NCBI RefSeq assembly: GCF_004348725.1
Contig: NZ_SMKR01000067.1
Span: 1 to 35,215, forward strand
DNA length: 35,215 nt
Direction of reading: 5' to 3'
DNA from: Kribbella turkmenica
Lineage (GTDB): Bacteria; Actinomycetota; Actinomycetes; Propionibacteriales; Kribbellaceae
Below are positions 16,008-24,634 of the stretch, piece after piece (the stretch's first letter is position 1; each line of letters opens with the position of its first letter). Below the pieces are notes generated by a model, which was given only the letters and a program-made list of their open reading frames with translations, had not been told where the DNA came from and made no database searches. The translations under genes were made by a program, and so were the position numbers.

Positions 16008-16953
16008 CCGTGCTCAGCCAGAGGTCCGCGTAGCGGGCGCCGTCCACAGCCGTTGCCACCTGGACGACGGTCGGCGACGGGCCGTGCGGATCGCTGGTGA
16101 GATCGGTCGACCTGTCGCGAGTGTCGACGATCGTCCGGCCGCGGGACCAGCTGCCCGAGAGCTCGACCCGCAGCGGGAACGACTGGGTCATGAGCCCGGC
16201 CGGATCGATCACCGCGCACACCGCGCCGCCGTCGCCGATGCTCGCGCCACCCTCCGACCGGTAGAGCTCGCTGCGCTTCTCGATCAGCTTCCGCGCCAGC
16301 TCGGCCGACGGCGAACCGCCCAGTGAGCGCGCCTGGTCGAGTGAGATCACCACGTCGTAGAACACGTCCAGCCCGTACATCGTCACCGGTACGCCGAGCT
16401 CGCCGGCCGCGCTGAGCACGATCCCGGCCGCCTCGGGGTCGGTCCAGATGTTGAACTCGGCCGACGCGGTCGCGTTCCCGATCCCGGCCGCGCCGCCCAT
16501 GAACACGATCTCCCGCAGGCCGGCCGCGGCATCCGGGTAGGTGCGCAACAGCAGCGCGATGTTGGTCATCGGCGCCAGCGGGATCAGGGTCACCAGCTCG
16601 CCCGAGGCGGCAGCCGCGCGCAGTACGTCGCGGAGGAGCCCGACCGCGTGGCCGGCTCCGGCCGTCCGCGTGGAGCGAGGCCAGTCGAGGTTGCCGAGCC
16701 CGTCAGCGCCGTGGACGTGCGGAGCCGCACGGACCGGCTGCAGCAGCGGTACGGCGGCACCGGCGGCCACTGGTACGTCGGACCGGCCCGCGGCCTCGAG
16801 CACCGTCAGCGTGTTGACCACGACGTCGTCCAGGCCGACGTTGCCGCCGACGCAGGTCACCGCCTTGAGGTCGAGATCGGGGTGGCGGGCGGCGAGCAGC
16901 AGCGCACAGGCGTCGTCCAGCCCGGTGTCGACATCGAGAATCACCGGCTTCAT
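16000..16953 (-). CDS. Inosine-uridine-preferring nucleoside hydrolase family protein
   Basis: 317-aa N-glycosidase of the IunH family, which splits nucleosides to ribose and base. The N-terminal calcium site is ILDVDTGLDDACALL (D7, D9, D13, D14), followed by AVTCVGGNVGLDDVVVNTL and, mid-protein, EIVFMGGAAGIGNATASAEFNIWTDPEAA with the conserved N/E/N residues. The last calcium ligand is probably the Asp in CAVIDPAGL. ATG 16953 (MKPVILDVD) is preferred over the 10-residue longer start. The substrate within the family (inosine, uridine or other ribosides) cannot be told. No transporter is adjacent. Confidence 0.9.
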   Translation of the reverse strand: MKPVILDVDTGLDDACALLLAARHPDLDLKAVTCVGGNVGLDDVVVNTLTVLEAAGRSDVPVAAGAAVPLLQPVRAAPHVHGADGLGNLDWPRSTRTAGAGHAVGLLRDVLRAAAASGELVTLIPLAPMTNIALLLRTYPDAAAGLREIVFMGGAAGIGNATASAEFNIWTDPEAAGIVLSAAGELGVPVTMYGLDVFYDVVISLDQARSLGGSPSAELARKLIEKRSELYRSEGGASIGDGGAVCAVIDPAGLMTQSFPLRVELSGSWSRGRTIVDTRDRSTDLTSDPHGPSPTVVQVATAVDGARYADLWLSTVK

Positions 16954-17051
16954 TCCGCCATCCTCACCCATCGGCGGATCCATCCCGCGTTGGCAGTCAA
17001 TTCATCACCTGCTCTGGTGCTGTTGGTGTCGCTTTCCTACGGTCGGTGGCC

Positions 17052-18911
17052 ATGATGCTCATGTCACGCCGCCCCCGTGCAGTACTGGCCGCTCTTGCCA
17101 CCGGAGCCACCATTACCGCCTTCCTGACCGCACCGCCGCCAATCGCAGTCGCCGACCCGGCGGCCGCGCCGCGCCCGGTCGTCGACGAGACCTTCGACGG
17201 CACGACGTTGCCGGCCGGCTGGTCCGCCGTGGACGGGACCTGGCAAGTCCAGGGCGGCCGGCTGATCGGCACGTCCACCAGCTCCGGCCAGCAGAGCCGG
17301 ATCACCTTCGGCAGTCCGCTGACCGACTTCCGGATCGAGAGCCACCTGCGGTTCGAGTCGGCACTCGACGCCGGCCGCTGGGTCGCGTTCGGCCTCGACC
17401 TGGCCCCGAACGGCGCGGTCCCGTGGTCGATCGCGACCCTGCGGAACGGCTCCACCGCCACCAACGGACTCGAGTTCGCCCAGCGCACGCCCGCCAACAC
17501 CTGGAACGTCACCGACACCGCCGCCGCGCCCGTGCAGGTCGGAGTCGGCAAGGAGGTCGCCGTCGCGGTCGAGGTCCGCGGCACCCGGGCCACCTGGTAC
17601 GTCGACGGCCGCGAGTCACTGCGCACGACGATGGTCGACCGCAGTACGACGGGCGTGCAGGGACTGCTCGTCAACGGCGCGACCGTCTCGTTCGACGACC
17701 TGAAGGTCACGCCGCTGGAGAAGGAGTCGTTCATCCGCAAGCCGGGTGCGCCGTTGCGCGTCTGGGCGCACCGCGGCGCCTCCTCGGCCGCGCCGGAGAA
17801 CACGGCCGCGTCCGACGAGGTCGCCCGCCGGGCCCGGGCCGAGTGGATCGAGAACGACGTCCAGCCGACGAAGGACGGCGTACCGGTGATCCTGCACGAC
17901 ACCACCGTGGACCGGACGACCGACGGAACCGGCCCGGTCCGGTCGCTGACGGCGGCGCAGGTGGCCGGGCTGGACGCGGGGTCGTGGTTCGCGCCGGCGT
18001 ACGCCGGTCAACGGGTGCCGACGCTCGCCCAGCAGCTCGACGGACTCAGGACGCGGGGCGGCAACCTGCTGCTCGAGGTCAAGGGTGCGCACACCCGCGA
18101 GTCGGTCGCCCGGATCGTCGAGGAGATCCACAGTCGCGGCATGAGCAGCCGGGTGTTCGTTCAGAGCTTCGAGCCGCAGCACCTGCGGTGGATGCGTGAG
18201 CTCGCGCCGGAACTGCCGCTCGGCCTGCTGCGGTCGACGCTCGACCCGGACCCGGTCGCGATCGCCAAGGACCTCGAGCTGTCGGCGTACAACCCGTCCG
18301 ACGCAGCGTTCCGGACCCGGCCGGGCATCGTCGCCGAGCTGCACGCGGCCGGGGTCGCGGTGAACGTGTGGACCGTGGACGACGCGAACCGCTGGAAGGC
18401 GCTGGAGAAGGCCGGTGTCGACGGCATCATCACGAACCGCCCGGCCGAGCTGGCGGGCTGGAACGCCGCCTTCGCGCAGCGGGTCAAGCCGGCCGCGACA
18501 ATCCTCAGCCCGGGCCCGGGGGAGCGGATCGACCGGGCCCAGGTGCTTCGCGTGGCTGTCGGCAACAACTCGCCGGAGCCGGTCGCGATCACGCTCGACG
18601 GTGCGGCGATCGTCAACGGTACGATCGTCGACACCACCACGCTCACGGCCGGAAAGCACGTGCTGACGGCGACCGTGGCCGGCTCGACCGTGCAGAGCAC
18701 CTTCGACGTCGTCGCCACTCCGACCGGGCTGGCGAACCTGATCCTGACCTCGGGAGCGACGCCGTCGACCGTCTCGACGCTCACGACCCTGCTCGGCCAG
18801 AAGCAGTACGCCGTACTCGCGACCTACGCGCGGACCCCTGGCGCTCGCGGCCTCACTCCGGAGCGCCGCGGGCAGATCGTGGCTGAAGCCACCGCACTCG
18901 GCGCACGCTGA
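17052..18911 (+). CDS. Secreted multidomain glycerophosphodiester phosphodiesterase
   Basis: About 619-aa exported enzyme in four parts. Residues 1-36 form a signal peptide (MSRRPRAVLAALATG, ending IAVADPAAA). About 42-220 is a concanavalin-like beta-sandwich (ETFDGTTLPAGWSAVDGTWQVQGGRLIG), probably carbohydrate binding. About 235-480 is the GDPD barrel: VWAHRGASSAAPENT, WIENDVQPTKDGVPVILHDTTVDRTTDG, and LLLEVKGAH, with the HR, EN/D and H catalytic set. An Ig-like piece and a C-terminal helical segment (NLILTSGATPSTVSTLTTLLGQK, resembling FIMAH-type tails) follow. The likely reaction splits glycerophosphodiesters from lipids or teichoic acids. TACGGT 8 nt before ATG 17052 suggests a leaderless start; 17046 and 17061 are alternatives. 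Confidence 0.88.
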   Translation: MMLMSRRPRAVLAALATGATITAFLTAPPPIAVADPAAAPRPVVDETFDGTTLPAGWSAVDGTWQVQGGRLIGTSTSSGQQSRITFGSPLTDFRIESHLRFESALDAGRWVAFGLDLAPNGAVPWSIATLRNGSTATNGLEFAQRTPANTWNVTDTAAAPVQVGVGKEVAVAVEVRGTRATWYVDGRESLRTTMVDRSTTGVQGLLVNGATVSFDDLKVTPLEKESFIRKPGAPLRVWAHRGASSAAPENTAASDEVARRARAEWIENDVQPTKDGVPVILHDTTVDRTTDGTGPVRSLTAAQVAGLDAGSWFAPAYAGQRVPTLAQQLDGLRTRGGNLLLEVKGAHTRESVARIVEEIHSRGMSSRVFVQSFEPQHLRWMRELAPELPLGLLRSTLDPDPVAIAKDLELSAYNPSDAAFRTRPGIVAELHAAGVAVNVWTVDDANRWKALEKAGVDGIITNRPAELAGWNAAFAQRVKPAATILSPGPGERIDRAQVLRVAVGNNSPEPVAITLDGAAIVNGTIVDTTTLTAGKHVLTATVAGSTVQSTFDVVATPTGLANLILTSGATPSTVSTLTTLLGQKQYAVLATYARTPGARGLTPERRGQIVAEATALGAR

Positions 18912-18918
18912 GCCTGCC

Positions 18919-18949
18919 GAGCCGGGCCTCGTCGACCGGGGCCCGGCTC
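18919..18949. terminator. Bidirectional terminator between the GDPD and GntR genes
   Basis: Perfect 10-bp stem GAGCCGGGCC (18919-18928) / GGCCCGGCTC (18940-18949) with an 11-nt loop, directly after the GDPD stop and overlapping the stop codon of the convergent GntR gene. Confidence 0.7.
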
Positions 18950-19631
18950 AGCTGTCGTGCCGGGCGGCGATGAGGCGGTGGTACGCGCCGGTGAGGTGGT
19001 TGTCGATCGCGTCCGCGGCCGCCGTCGCGTCCCCGCCCGCGATGATGTCCCGGATCGCCTTGTGCTCGGCGTACGCGATCTCGTGGAAGTCCGGCCGGGC
19101 GACGTGCCGCGAGTACAGGAACATCGCGACCTGGCTGCGGATCTGCTGCCAGGCGCGGTCGAGCCGAGCGTGCCCGGCGGCCTGGTACAGCACATCGTGG
19201 AACGCGAAGTCCAGGTCCAGCGCGGTCTGTGGTGCGTAGTCCGGCCCGAGCGCCCGCATCTGCTCCAGTACGTCGTCCATCGTCGACAACTGCTCGGCGG
19301 TCAGCCGGGGGAGTGCCCGCTTGACCGCCAACTGCTCCAGGCTCAGCCGCAGCGTGTAGATCTCCTCGACGTCCTCGTCGGTCAGCGCGATCACCTGCGC
19401 GCCGCGATGCCGGCGCAGGACGACCAGACCCTCCCGCTCGAGCTCGATCAGCGCCTCGCGGACCGGCCCGCGACTCATGTCGAGCGCCGTCGCCAGCTCG
19501 CCCTCGGGGAGGTGCTGGCCCGGGGCCAGCGCACCGCTCACGATCATCTGCCGGATCGCCGGTACGACGGTCGCCCACAGCGCCGGACTGCGATCCGTCT
19601 GCCGCGCGAGCTGCTCCAGCGGTCCGCCCAC
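18948..19631 (-). CDS. GntR-family regulator, FCD (FadR) subfamily
   Basis: 227-aa regulator. The winged HTH is at about 20-80 (IRQMIVSGALAPGQHLPEGELATALDMSRGPVREALIELEREGLV). The FCD ligand domain (about 90-215) keeps metal-ligand residues: Asp and His in DLDFAFHDVLYQ, His in EHKAIRDII and His in NHLTGAYHRL. GTG 19631 has GGAGG 6 nt upstream. It is divergent from the pentoside operon that starts at 19830, so it is the obvious local regulator. FCD proteins usually bind organic acids, which would fit a pentonate or 2-keto-3-deoxy acid made by this operon as inducer; that link is inference. Confidence 0.92.
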   Translation of the reverse strand: MGGPLEQLARQTDRSPALWATVVPAIRQMIVSGALAPGQHLPEGELATALDMSRGPVREALIELEREGLVVLRRHRGAQVIALTDEDVEEIYTLRLSLEQLAVKRALPRLTAEQLSTMDDVLEQMRALGPDYAPQTALDLDFAFHDVLYQAAGHARLDRAWQQIRSQVAMFLYSRHVARPDFHEIAYAEHKAIRDIIAGGDATAAADAIDNHLTGAYHRLIAARHDS

Positions 19632-19659
19632 GGCCGTCCTCCATCGGTGTAAATTGTCG

Positions 19660-19671
19660 ATTGTTAACCAT
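19660..19671. promoter_or_regulatory. Candidate GntR operator upstream of the pentoside operon
   Basis: ATTGTTAACCAT is a near-perfect palindrome centred on GTTAAC (10 of 12 positions symmetric) about 30 bp upstream of the gntR start, in an AT-rich patch that stands out from its surroundings. TTGACT (19671-19676) at its right edge could be a -35 for the operon. The rest of the gap to 19829 shows nothing clear. Confidence 0.45.
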
Positions 19672-19829
19672 TGACTTTTGGCAACGCCGACCTCAGGCTA
19701 ACCGGTAGACCCCCACACGGCGAGCCCTCACCGCCGGCAATCCCGGCCTGCCGCTCGCCCCCGCCGGCCAAAGCCGCCCGGCCCTCCCATCACCCTCCAC
19801 TCGACCAGCCCGCGTCAGAGGGAGACTCC

Positions 19830-21146
19830 GTGCTGCCCACTCACCAGAGGCCACCGAACACCCCATCGACTCACCCGCCCAGAACGCTGACCCGACGCAG
19901 CATCCTCGCCCTCGGCGCCGGTAGCGCGGCCGCGCTGGCCGGCTGTTCCTCGCCGTTCGACGACACCACCCGCGGGGGTGGCCGGGTGCTGGAGTTCACC
20001 ACCTTCTACACCGGTCCCGACGGCGCGTTGATGCAGACGATTGTTGATCGATACAACAGCTCACAGGACGACGTCGTCGTCCGGTTCACCGCACCGGCGT
20101 ACGGCGGTGACTACCTGACGAAGATCCTCACCGCCTCACTGGCCGGTGCACCACCGGCGATCCTGGCGCTGCACAGCTACGAGATCCCGCCGTTGCGCCG
20201 GTTCCTGCACACGATCGACTTCAACGACCTCGGGTTCAGCCAGGACGACTTCGTCGACGGCACCTGGCAGCTCGCCACCATCGACGGCCGCCAGTACGGC
20301 GTGACGATGAGCACCGGACCCGCGGCCCTCGGGTACAACCGGGCCCTGTTCGAGAAGGCCGGCCTGGACCCGGACCGCCCGCCGACCACGGGTGCCGAGT
20401 TCGTCGCGGCCGCCCAGGCGCTGAAGAAGTCCGGTCCGTGGGGCTTCATCCGCGAGACCGGCACGTTCAACCCCTGGCTCACCCTCAACTGGCAGGCCGG
20501 CGGCGACCTGATCGACGCGGGCAGCCGCGCCCTGTTCGCCGAACCGCCGGGGATCCAGGCCGGCCAGTTCGAACGCGACCTCGTCCACCGCTACCACGTC
20601 GAGCCGGCCCAGCTCGCCGGACCTCAGCTCGGCGCGCTGTTCCGCAACCAGAAGGTGGGCATGGTCTTCACCTTCCCCTGGGTGCTGTCCCAGCTGCTGA
20701 AGACCAACGCGCAGCAAGGCACCCAGCTCGACGTCGCCCCGCTGCCGCAGTTCTTCGGCGGGCCGCGCTCGGTAGTCGCGACCTCGCACATCTACTGCAT
20801 CCCGAAGCAGCGCAAGAACGACGCGTGGATCCAGGCCGAGGCGCAGAAGTTCATCGCCTGGCTGGTCCGCGAAGGCAGCGTCGACTGGGCCGGTGCGCAG
20901 GCGCCGGCCAGCCGGGCCGCCGCCGCGGCGATTGCCCGGAGCAACGATCCGGTGGTGCGCAAGATGGCGCTGTTCATCGACGAGGCCAAACACGCCCGGT
21001 TCGCACCGTACGCGTATCGCTGGAACCAGGCGTTCCAGTACCTGAACGACGCGCTCGACGACGTCGTCTACCAGGGCGCGGACGTGGCGGCCGAGCTTCG
21101 CCGGGCCGCGGCCCGCGCGACCGAGAGCATGCGGGAGCCGAAATGA
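19830..21146 (+). CDS. Sugar ABC transporter substrate-binding lipoprotein (CUT1, family 1 SBP)
   Basis: 438-aa solute-binding protein. It has a twin-arginine, lipoprotein-type signal: RR at 22-23 (LTRRSILALG) and lipobox LAGC with C39, so it is probably exported folded by Tat and lipid-anchored. The mature part has the FTTFYTGPDGALMQTIVDRYN opening and GVTMSTGPAALGYNRALFEKAGLDPDRPP of the SBP_bac_1 family. GTG 19830 has GAGGGAG at 19818-19824; the frame reaching back to 19671 adds a Pro-rich stretch unlike a signal peptide. The next permease gene overlaps by 4 nt. From the operon, xylo-oligosaccharides or related pentosides are the likely ligand. Confidence 0.93.
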   Translation: MLPTHQRPPNTPSTHPPRTLTRRSILALGAGSAAALAGCSSPFDDTTRGGGRVLEFTTFYTGPDGALMQTIVDRYNSSQDDVVVRFTAPAYGGDYLTKILTASLAGAPPAILALHSYEIPPLRRFLHTIDFNDLGFSQDDFVDGTWQLATIDGRQYGVTMSTGPAALGYNRALFEKAGLDPDRPPTTGAEFVAAAQALKKSGPWGFIRETGTFNPWLTLNWQAGGDLIDAGSRALFAEPPGIQAGQFERDLVHRYHVEPAQLAGPQLGALFRNQKVGMVFTFPWVLSQLLKTNAQQGTQLDVAPLPQFFGGPRSVVATSHIYCIPKQRKNDAWIQAEAQKFIAWLVREGSVDWAGAQAPASRAAAAAIARSNDPVVRKMALFIDEAKHARFAPYAYRWNQAFQYLNDALDDVVYQGADVAAELRRAAARATESMREPK

Positions 21147-22081
21147 GTGTCCTCAGCAGCCGCATTCCACTGGCCGGTGGAAGGGCGCGGGCAGCCAACC
21201 AGGCGAACGAGCCGCCCCGGCCGCGCTCCTGGCAGGCGGCGGTCTTCCTCGCGCCGTTCGGGGTGCTGTTCCTCTTCCTCTGGGCGGTCCCGGTCGTCCG
21301 CGGGTTCTACCTGAGCCTGACCGACGTCAACGTGGCCGAAGGCACCGGCGGCTTCGTCGGCCTGGCGAACTACGCCGATCTGTTCGGCGACGGCGACTTC
21401 CGTGCGGCGCTCGGTCACACGGTGCTGTTCGTCGTCCTGAACGTCCCGGTCCTGGTGGCCGCCGGCCTGATCCTCGCGCTCGTTCTCAACCGGGATCTGT
21501 CCGGCCGCAACCTGCTCCGCGCGGCCTTCGTCGGTCCATACCTCCTGCCCGGCGCGGCGGTCGCCCTGATCTGGACGCTCGTCCTGGACCCGGTCGACGG
21601 CTCACTGAACAGCGTTCTGGAAGCCGTCGGTCTGCCCGCCCAGCAATGGCTGACCGAGCCCGGTCAGGCGATGGGCGCCGTCGTACTGCTGACGCTCTGG
21701 TGGCGTGTCGGCTTCCCACTGCTCATCCTGCTCGCCGCCCTGCAGGACATCCCGAAGCAGCTCTACGAGGCTGCGCGGATCGACGGTGCGAGCAGGTGGC
21801 AGCAGTTCCGGTACGTCACTCTGCCCGGGATCGCGCCGGTCCTCGGACTCGTGGTGCTGCTGCGGCTGATCGACTCGTTCAAGGTGTTCGAGCAGGTCTA
21901 CCTGCTGACCCAGGGCGGTCCGAGCGGTAGCACCCGCGTCGTACTGCAGATGCTCTACGAGACCGGGTTCCGCGACTTCCGGACCGGGTACGCCGCCGCG
22001 ATCGGCTGGCTGCTCGCCCTCATCATCCTCGTGGTCACGATCGTCCACCAGGTCGTCAGCCGACGGAGCGTGAAGTCATGA
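21143..22081 (+). CDS. Sugar ABC transporter permease (MalF type)
   Basis: 312-aa membrane permease with about six TMs, starting near residue 33 (FLAPFGVLFLFLWAVPVVRGFYLSL). The cytoplasmic EAA loop is EAARIDGASRWQQFRYVTLPGI, which docks the ATPase; FKVFEQVYLLTQGGPSGST is the usual MalF-type follow-up. ATG overlaps the preceding stop (ATGA), and its stop overlaps the next permease start (ATGA). Confidence 0.95.
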   Translation: MSVLSSRIPLAGGRARAANQANEPPRPRSWQAAVFLAPFGVLFLFLWAVPVVRGFYLSLTDVNVAEGTGGFVGLANYADLFGDGDFRAALGHTVLFVVLNVPVLVAAGLILALVLNRDLSGRNLLRAAFVGPYLLPGAAVALIWTLVLDPVDGSLNSVLEAVGLPAQQWLTEPGQAMGAVVLLTLWWRVGFPLLILLAALQDIPKQLYEAARIDGASRWQQFRYVTLPGIAPVLGLVVLLRLIDSFKVFEQVYLLTQGGPSGSTRVVLQMLYETGFRDFRTGYAAAIGWLLALIILVVTIVHQVVSRRSVKS

Positions 22082-22917
22082 CAGCACTTGCGCACCGCCG
22101 CCGCGCTCGCCGGCTCGCGACCGCCGCGGCCCTGGTGTTCGCGATCCTCTGGGGGCTGCCGCTGCTCTGGACGCTGTCGTCGTCCTTCGAAGGCTCCACC
22201 ACGCCGGGCAGCCGGCTGCTGCCGAGCGACCCGACGCTGGCGAACTGGGAGATGCTCGTCGACCCGGGCGGCCGGGCCGTCAACATCTTCATCGCCTTCT
22301 TCAACAGCACGGTCGTCGCGGTGGTCTCCACGGTGCTCGCGCTGCTGGTCTGCTCGATGGCCGGCTACGCCCTGGCCAAGCTCCCGTTCCGCGGCAACGC
22401 CGCCGTCCTCGGGCTGCTGCTGGCGACCATGCTGATCCCGGGCGAGGTGGTCCTGGTCCCGCTCTTCCAGCAGTTCCGCGAGCTCGGCCTGCTCAACACG
22501 TACGGCGCGCTGGCCCTGCCGCACATCGTGTCCCTGCTGGGAGTCGTCCTGGTCAGGCAGTTCATCGTGAACCTCCCGCCCGACCTGATCGACGCCGCCA
22601 GGTCCGACGGGGCGAACGCGTGGCAGATCTACCGGTACGTCGTCGTACCGCTGATCCGGCCGGCGCTGACCACGCTCGGCATCCTCGTGTTCCTCGGCTC
22701 CTGGAACGACTTCCTCTGGCCGTTGATCTCCACCAGTTCGCCGAGTATGCAGACCCTCCCGCTCGCGCTCGTCACCTTCCGGTCGGCGTACGGCGACGTC
22801 GACTACGGCGTCGTGATGGCGTCGGCCGCCCTCGCGATCACCCCACCACTGCTCGTCTTCCTGTTCGCCCAGCGATTCATCATCGCCGGCATCAGCAACA
22901 CCGGACTGAAAGGCTGA
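22078..22917 (+). CDS. Sugar ABC transporter permease (MalG type)
   Basis: 279-aa second permease with about six TMs. The EAA-type loop is DAARSDGANAWQIYRYVVVPLIRPAL, followed by FLGSWNDFLWPLISTSS, the standard MalG-type segment, and a C-terminal AQRFIIAGISNTGLKG. No ATP-binding gene follows: as is common for actinobacterial CUT1 systems, a shared MsiK-type ATPase elsewhere probably powers it. One base separates its stop from the GH39 gene. Confidence 0.95.
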   Translation: MTALAHRRRARRLATAAALVFAILWGLPLLWTLSSSFEGSTTPGSRLLPSDPTLANWEMLVDPGGRAVNIFIAFFNSTVVAVVSTVLALLVCSMAGYALAKLPFRGNAAVLGLLLATMLIPGEVVLVPLFQQFRELGLLNTYGALALPHIVSLLGVVLVRQFIVNLPPDLIDAARSDGANAWQIYRYVVVPLIRPALTTLGILVFLGSWNDFLWPLISTSSPSMQTLPLALVTFRSAYGDVDYGVVMASAALAITPPLLVFLFAQRFIIAGISNTGLKG

Positions 22918-22918
22918 C

Positions 22919-24634
22919 ATGACCCAGAACGCCTCTCCCAGCGACGTCCAGCGCCTCCCGTACGCTCCCTCGGACCCCGACGCCACTGCGCTGCGCTGCG
23001 CTCACGTCACCGTCGACGCGTCGGCCGATGCCGGCGGTCTCGAGCGGCCGTGGGCCAGCCTCGGATACGACGAGATCAACTGGACCTACACGCCCCAGGG
23101 CCGCCGCACCCTGCGGACCATCGGTGGCTTCGCGGAGACGCCGTACCACGTCCGGCCGCACAACATCTTCAACAGCGGCACGGGCCTCGGCCTGCCGCAC
23201 TGGGGGAGCGGCAACGTCTACCACGAGGACGCGGACGGCAAGCCGTACTACGACTTCATCATCGCCGACCTGACGTACGACGCGATCGTCGGTGCCGGCC
23301 ACCATCCGCTCGTCGAGCTCGCCTTCACCCCGCTGGCCCTGGTCCCGGACGAGGCGAAGACCGAGTTCCCCTTCGAGAACAGCCCTAGTCAGTACAGCGC
23401 GTACGAGGCCGGCTGGTGGTCGTATCCGCCCAAGGACTACGGCAAGTGGGCCGGTCTGGTCGGCGCGCTCGTCGAGCACGCACTCGAGCGCTATGGAGCC
23501 GACGAGGTCCAGCACTGGCTGTGGGAGCTGTGGAACGAGCCGGACATCTCCTACTGGCGCGGTACGCCGGAGCAGTTCCACGACCTGTACGACGTGACGG
23601 TCAAGGCGATCCGCGACGTCTACCCAGCCGCTCACGTCGGCGGCCCGGCGGTGACCGGAGGTGACCAGGGCGCGGTCTTCCTGCACGGCTTCCTGCAGGC
23701 CTGCTCCGATCGGGACCTGCCGGTCGACTTCGTCTCCTTCCACACCAAGGGATCGCACTTCACGCCCTGGCGCACGTACGGCCCGATCGGTGCGCCGGCG
23801 CCGGAGCGGCAGTCGCCGTCCACGCCGAAGATGCTCCGCGAGATCGACCGTGCGCTCGCCGTCATCGAGCGGTTCCCGCAGTACACGGGCGCGCCGGTGA
23901 TCGTCGACGAGTGCGACGCGTCCGTCCCCGCGCACTGGGGGATCTACGACAACGCGAACTTCGCGTACCGCAACAACGAGTACTACCCGGTCTTCCAGGC
24001 CAAGCTGATGAAGAAGGTGCTGGACCTCAACGAGCAGCACACCGCGAAGGTGCACGAGGCAACGACCTGGAGCTTCTCGATGGAGGGCGAGCGCTACTTC
24101 GAGGGCACCCGCAGCTTCGTCACCGCGTCCGGCATCGAGAAGCCGCTCATGAACGCCTACCGGGCCTTCGCCCACCTCCGCGACCGCCGGGTGGCCGCCA
24201 CGTCCGACCAATCCACGGACATCTCCGACATCAGTGCCCTGGGCAACGGATTGCCCGAGGAGGTGGACGTGATCGCGAGCCGCAGTTCCGCCGACGGTAG
24301 CGTGGCGATCCTGATCTGGCGCCACACGGACGACCAGTACGCCGAGGACCCGGACACGACCCGGGTCGAGCTGGCGGTCAACGGACTCGACTCCGGTGAC
24401 TGGACCGTGGAGCACTTCCGGATCGACCGCAGCCACAGCAACAGCCACACCGTCTGGCAGGACCTGGGCGCACCACAGGACCCGACCCCGGAACAGCTGG
24501 CCGCCATCACCGCCCGGCAAGGGCTCGAGCGCTTCGCGGACGACGCCGAGCTCACCGTCGACGGAGTCGCGGGTCTGGAGCTCGACCTGCCGCTCCCGTC
24601 GCTGAGTCTCGTCGTTCTGACCAAGGTGGCCTGA
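22919..24634 (+). CDS. GH39-family glycoside hydrolase (beta-xylosidase-like)
   Basis: 571-aa glycosidase of clan GH-A. The acid/base is E207 in WELWNEPDISYW and the likely nucleophile is E331 in APVIVDECDAS, 124 residues apart. GGPAVTGGDQ and FVSFHTKGS are also typical of GH39. A small beta-sandwich tail follows (about 440-571, VDVIASRSSADGSVAILIWRH). There is no signal peptide, so it acts in the cytoplasm on what the adjacent importer brings in. GH39 includes beta-xylosidases and alpha-L-iduronidases; the downstream pentonate enzymes favour a pentoside. Its stop overlaps the aldehyde dehydrogenase start (TGATG). Confidence 0.9.
   Translation: MTQNASPSDVQRLPYAPSDPDATALRCAHVTVDASADAGGLERPWASLGYDEINWTYTPQGRRTLRTIGGFAETPYHVRPHNIFNSGTGLGLPHWGSGNVYHEDADGKPYYDFIIADLTYDAIVGAGHHPLVELAFTPLALVPDEAKTEFPFENSPSQYSAYEAGWWSYPPKDYGKWAGLVGALVEHALERYGADEVQHWLWELWNEPDISYWRGTPEQFHDLYDVTVKAIRDVYPAAHVGGPAVTGGDQGAVFLHGFLQACSDRDLPVDFVSFHTKGSHFTPWRTYGPIGAPAPERQSPSTPKMLREIDRALAVIERFPQYTGAPVIVDECDASVPAHWGIYDNANFAYRNNEYYPVFQAKLMKKVLDLNEQHTAKVHEATTWSFSMEGERYFEGTRSFVTASGIEKPLMNAYRAFAHLRDRRVAATSDQSTDISDISALGNGLPEEVDVIASRSSADGSVAILIWRHTDDQYAEDPDTTRVELAVNGLDSGDWTVEHFRIDRSHSNSHTVWQDLGAPQDPTPEQLAAITARQGLERFADDAELTVDGVAGLELDLPLPSLSLVVLTKVA

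Noticed and set aside
19671..19829. N-terminal extension of the sugar-binding lipoprotein to ATG 19671
   Set aside because: It would place 53 Pro-rich residues before the Tat/lipoprotein signal and run through the promoter; GTG 19830 has a strong ribosome site.
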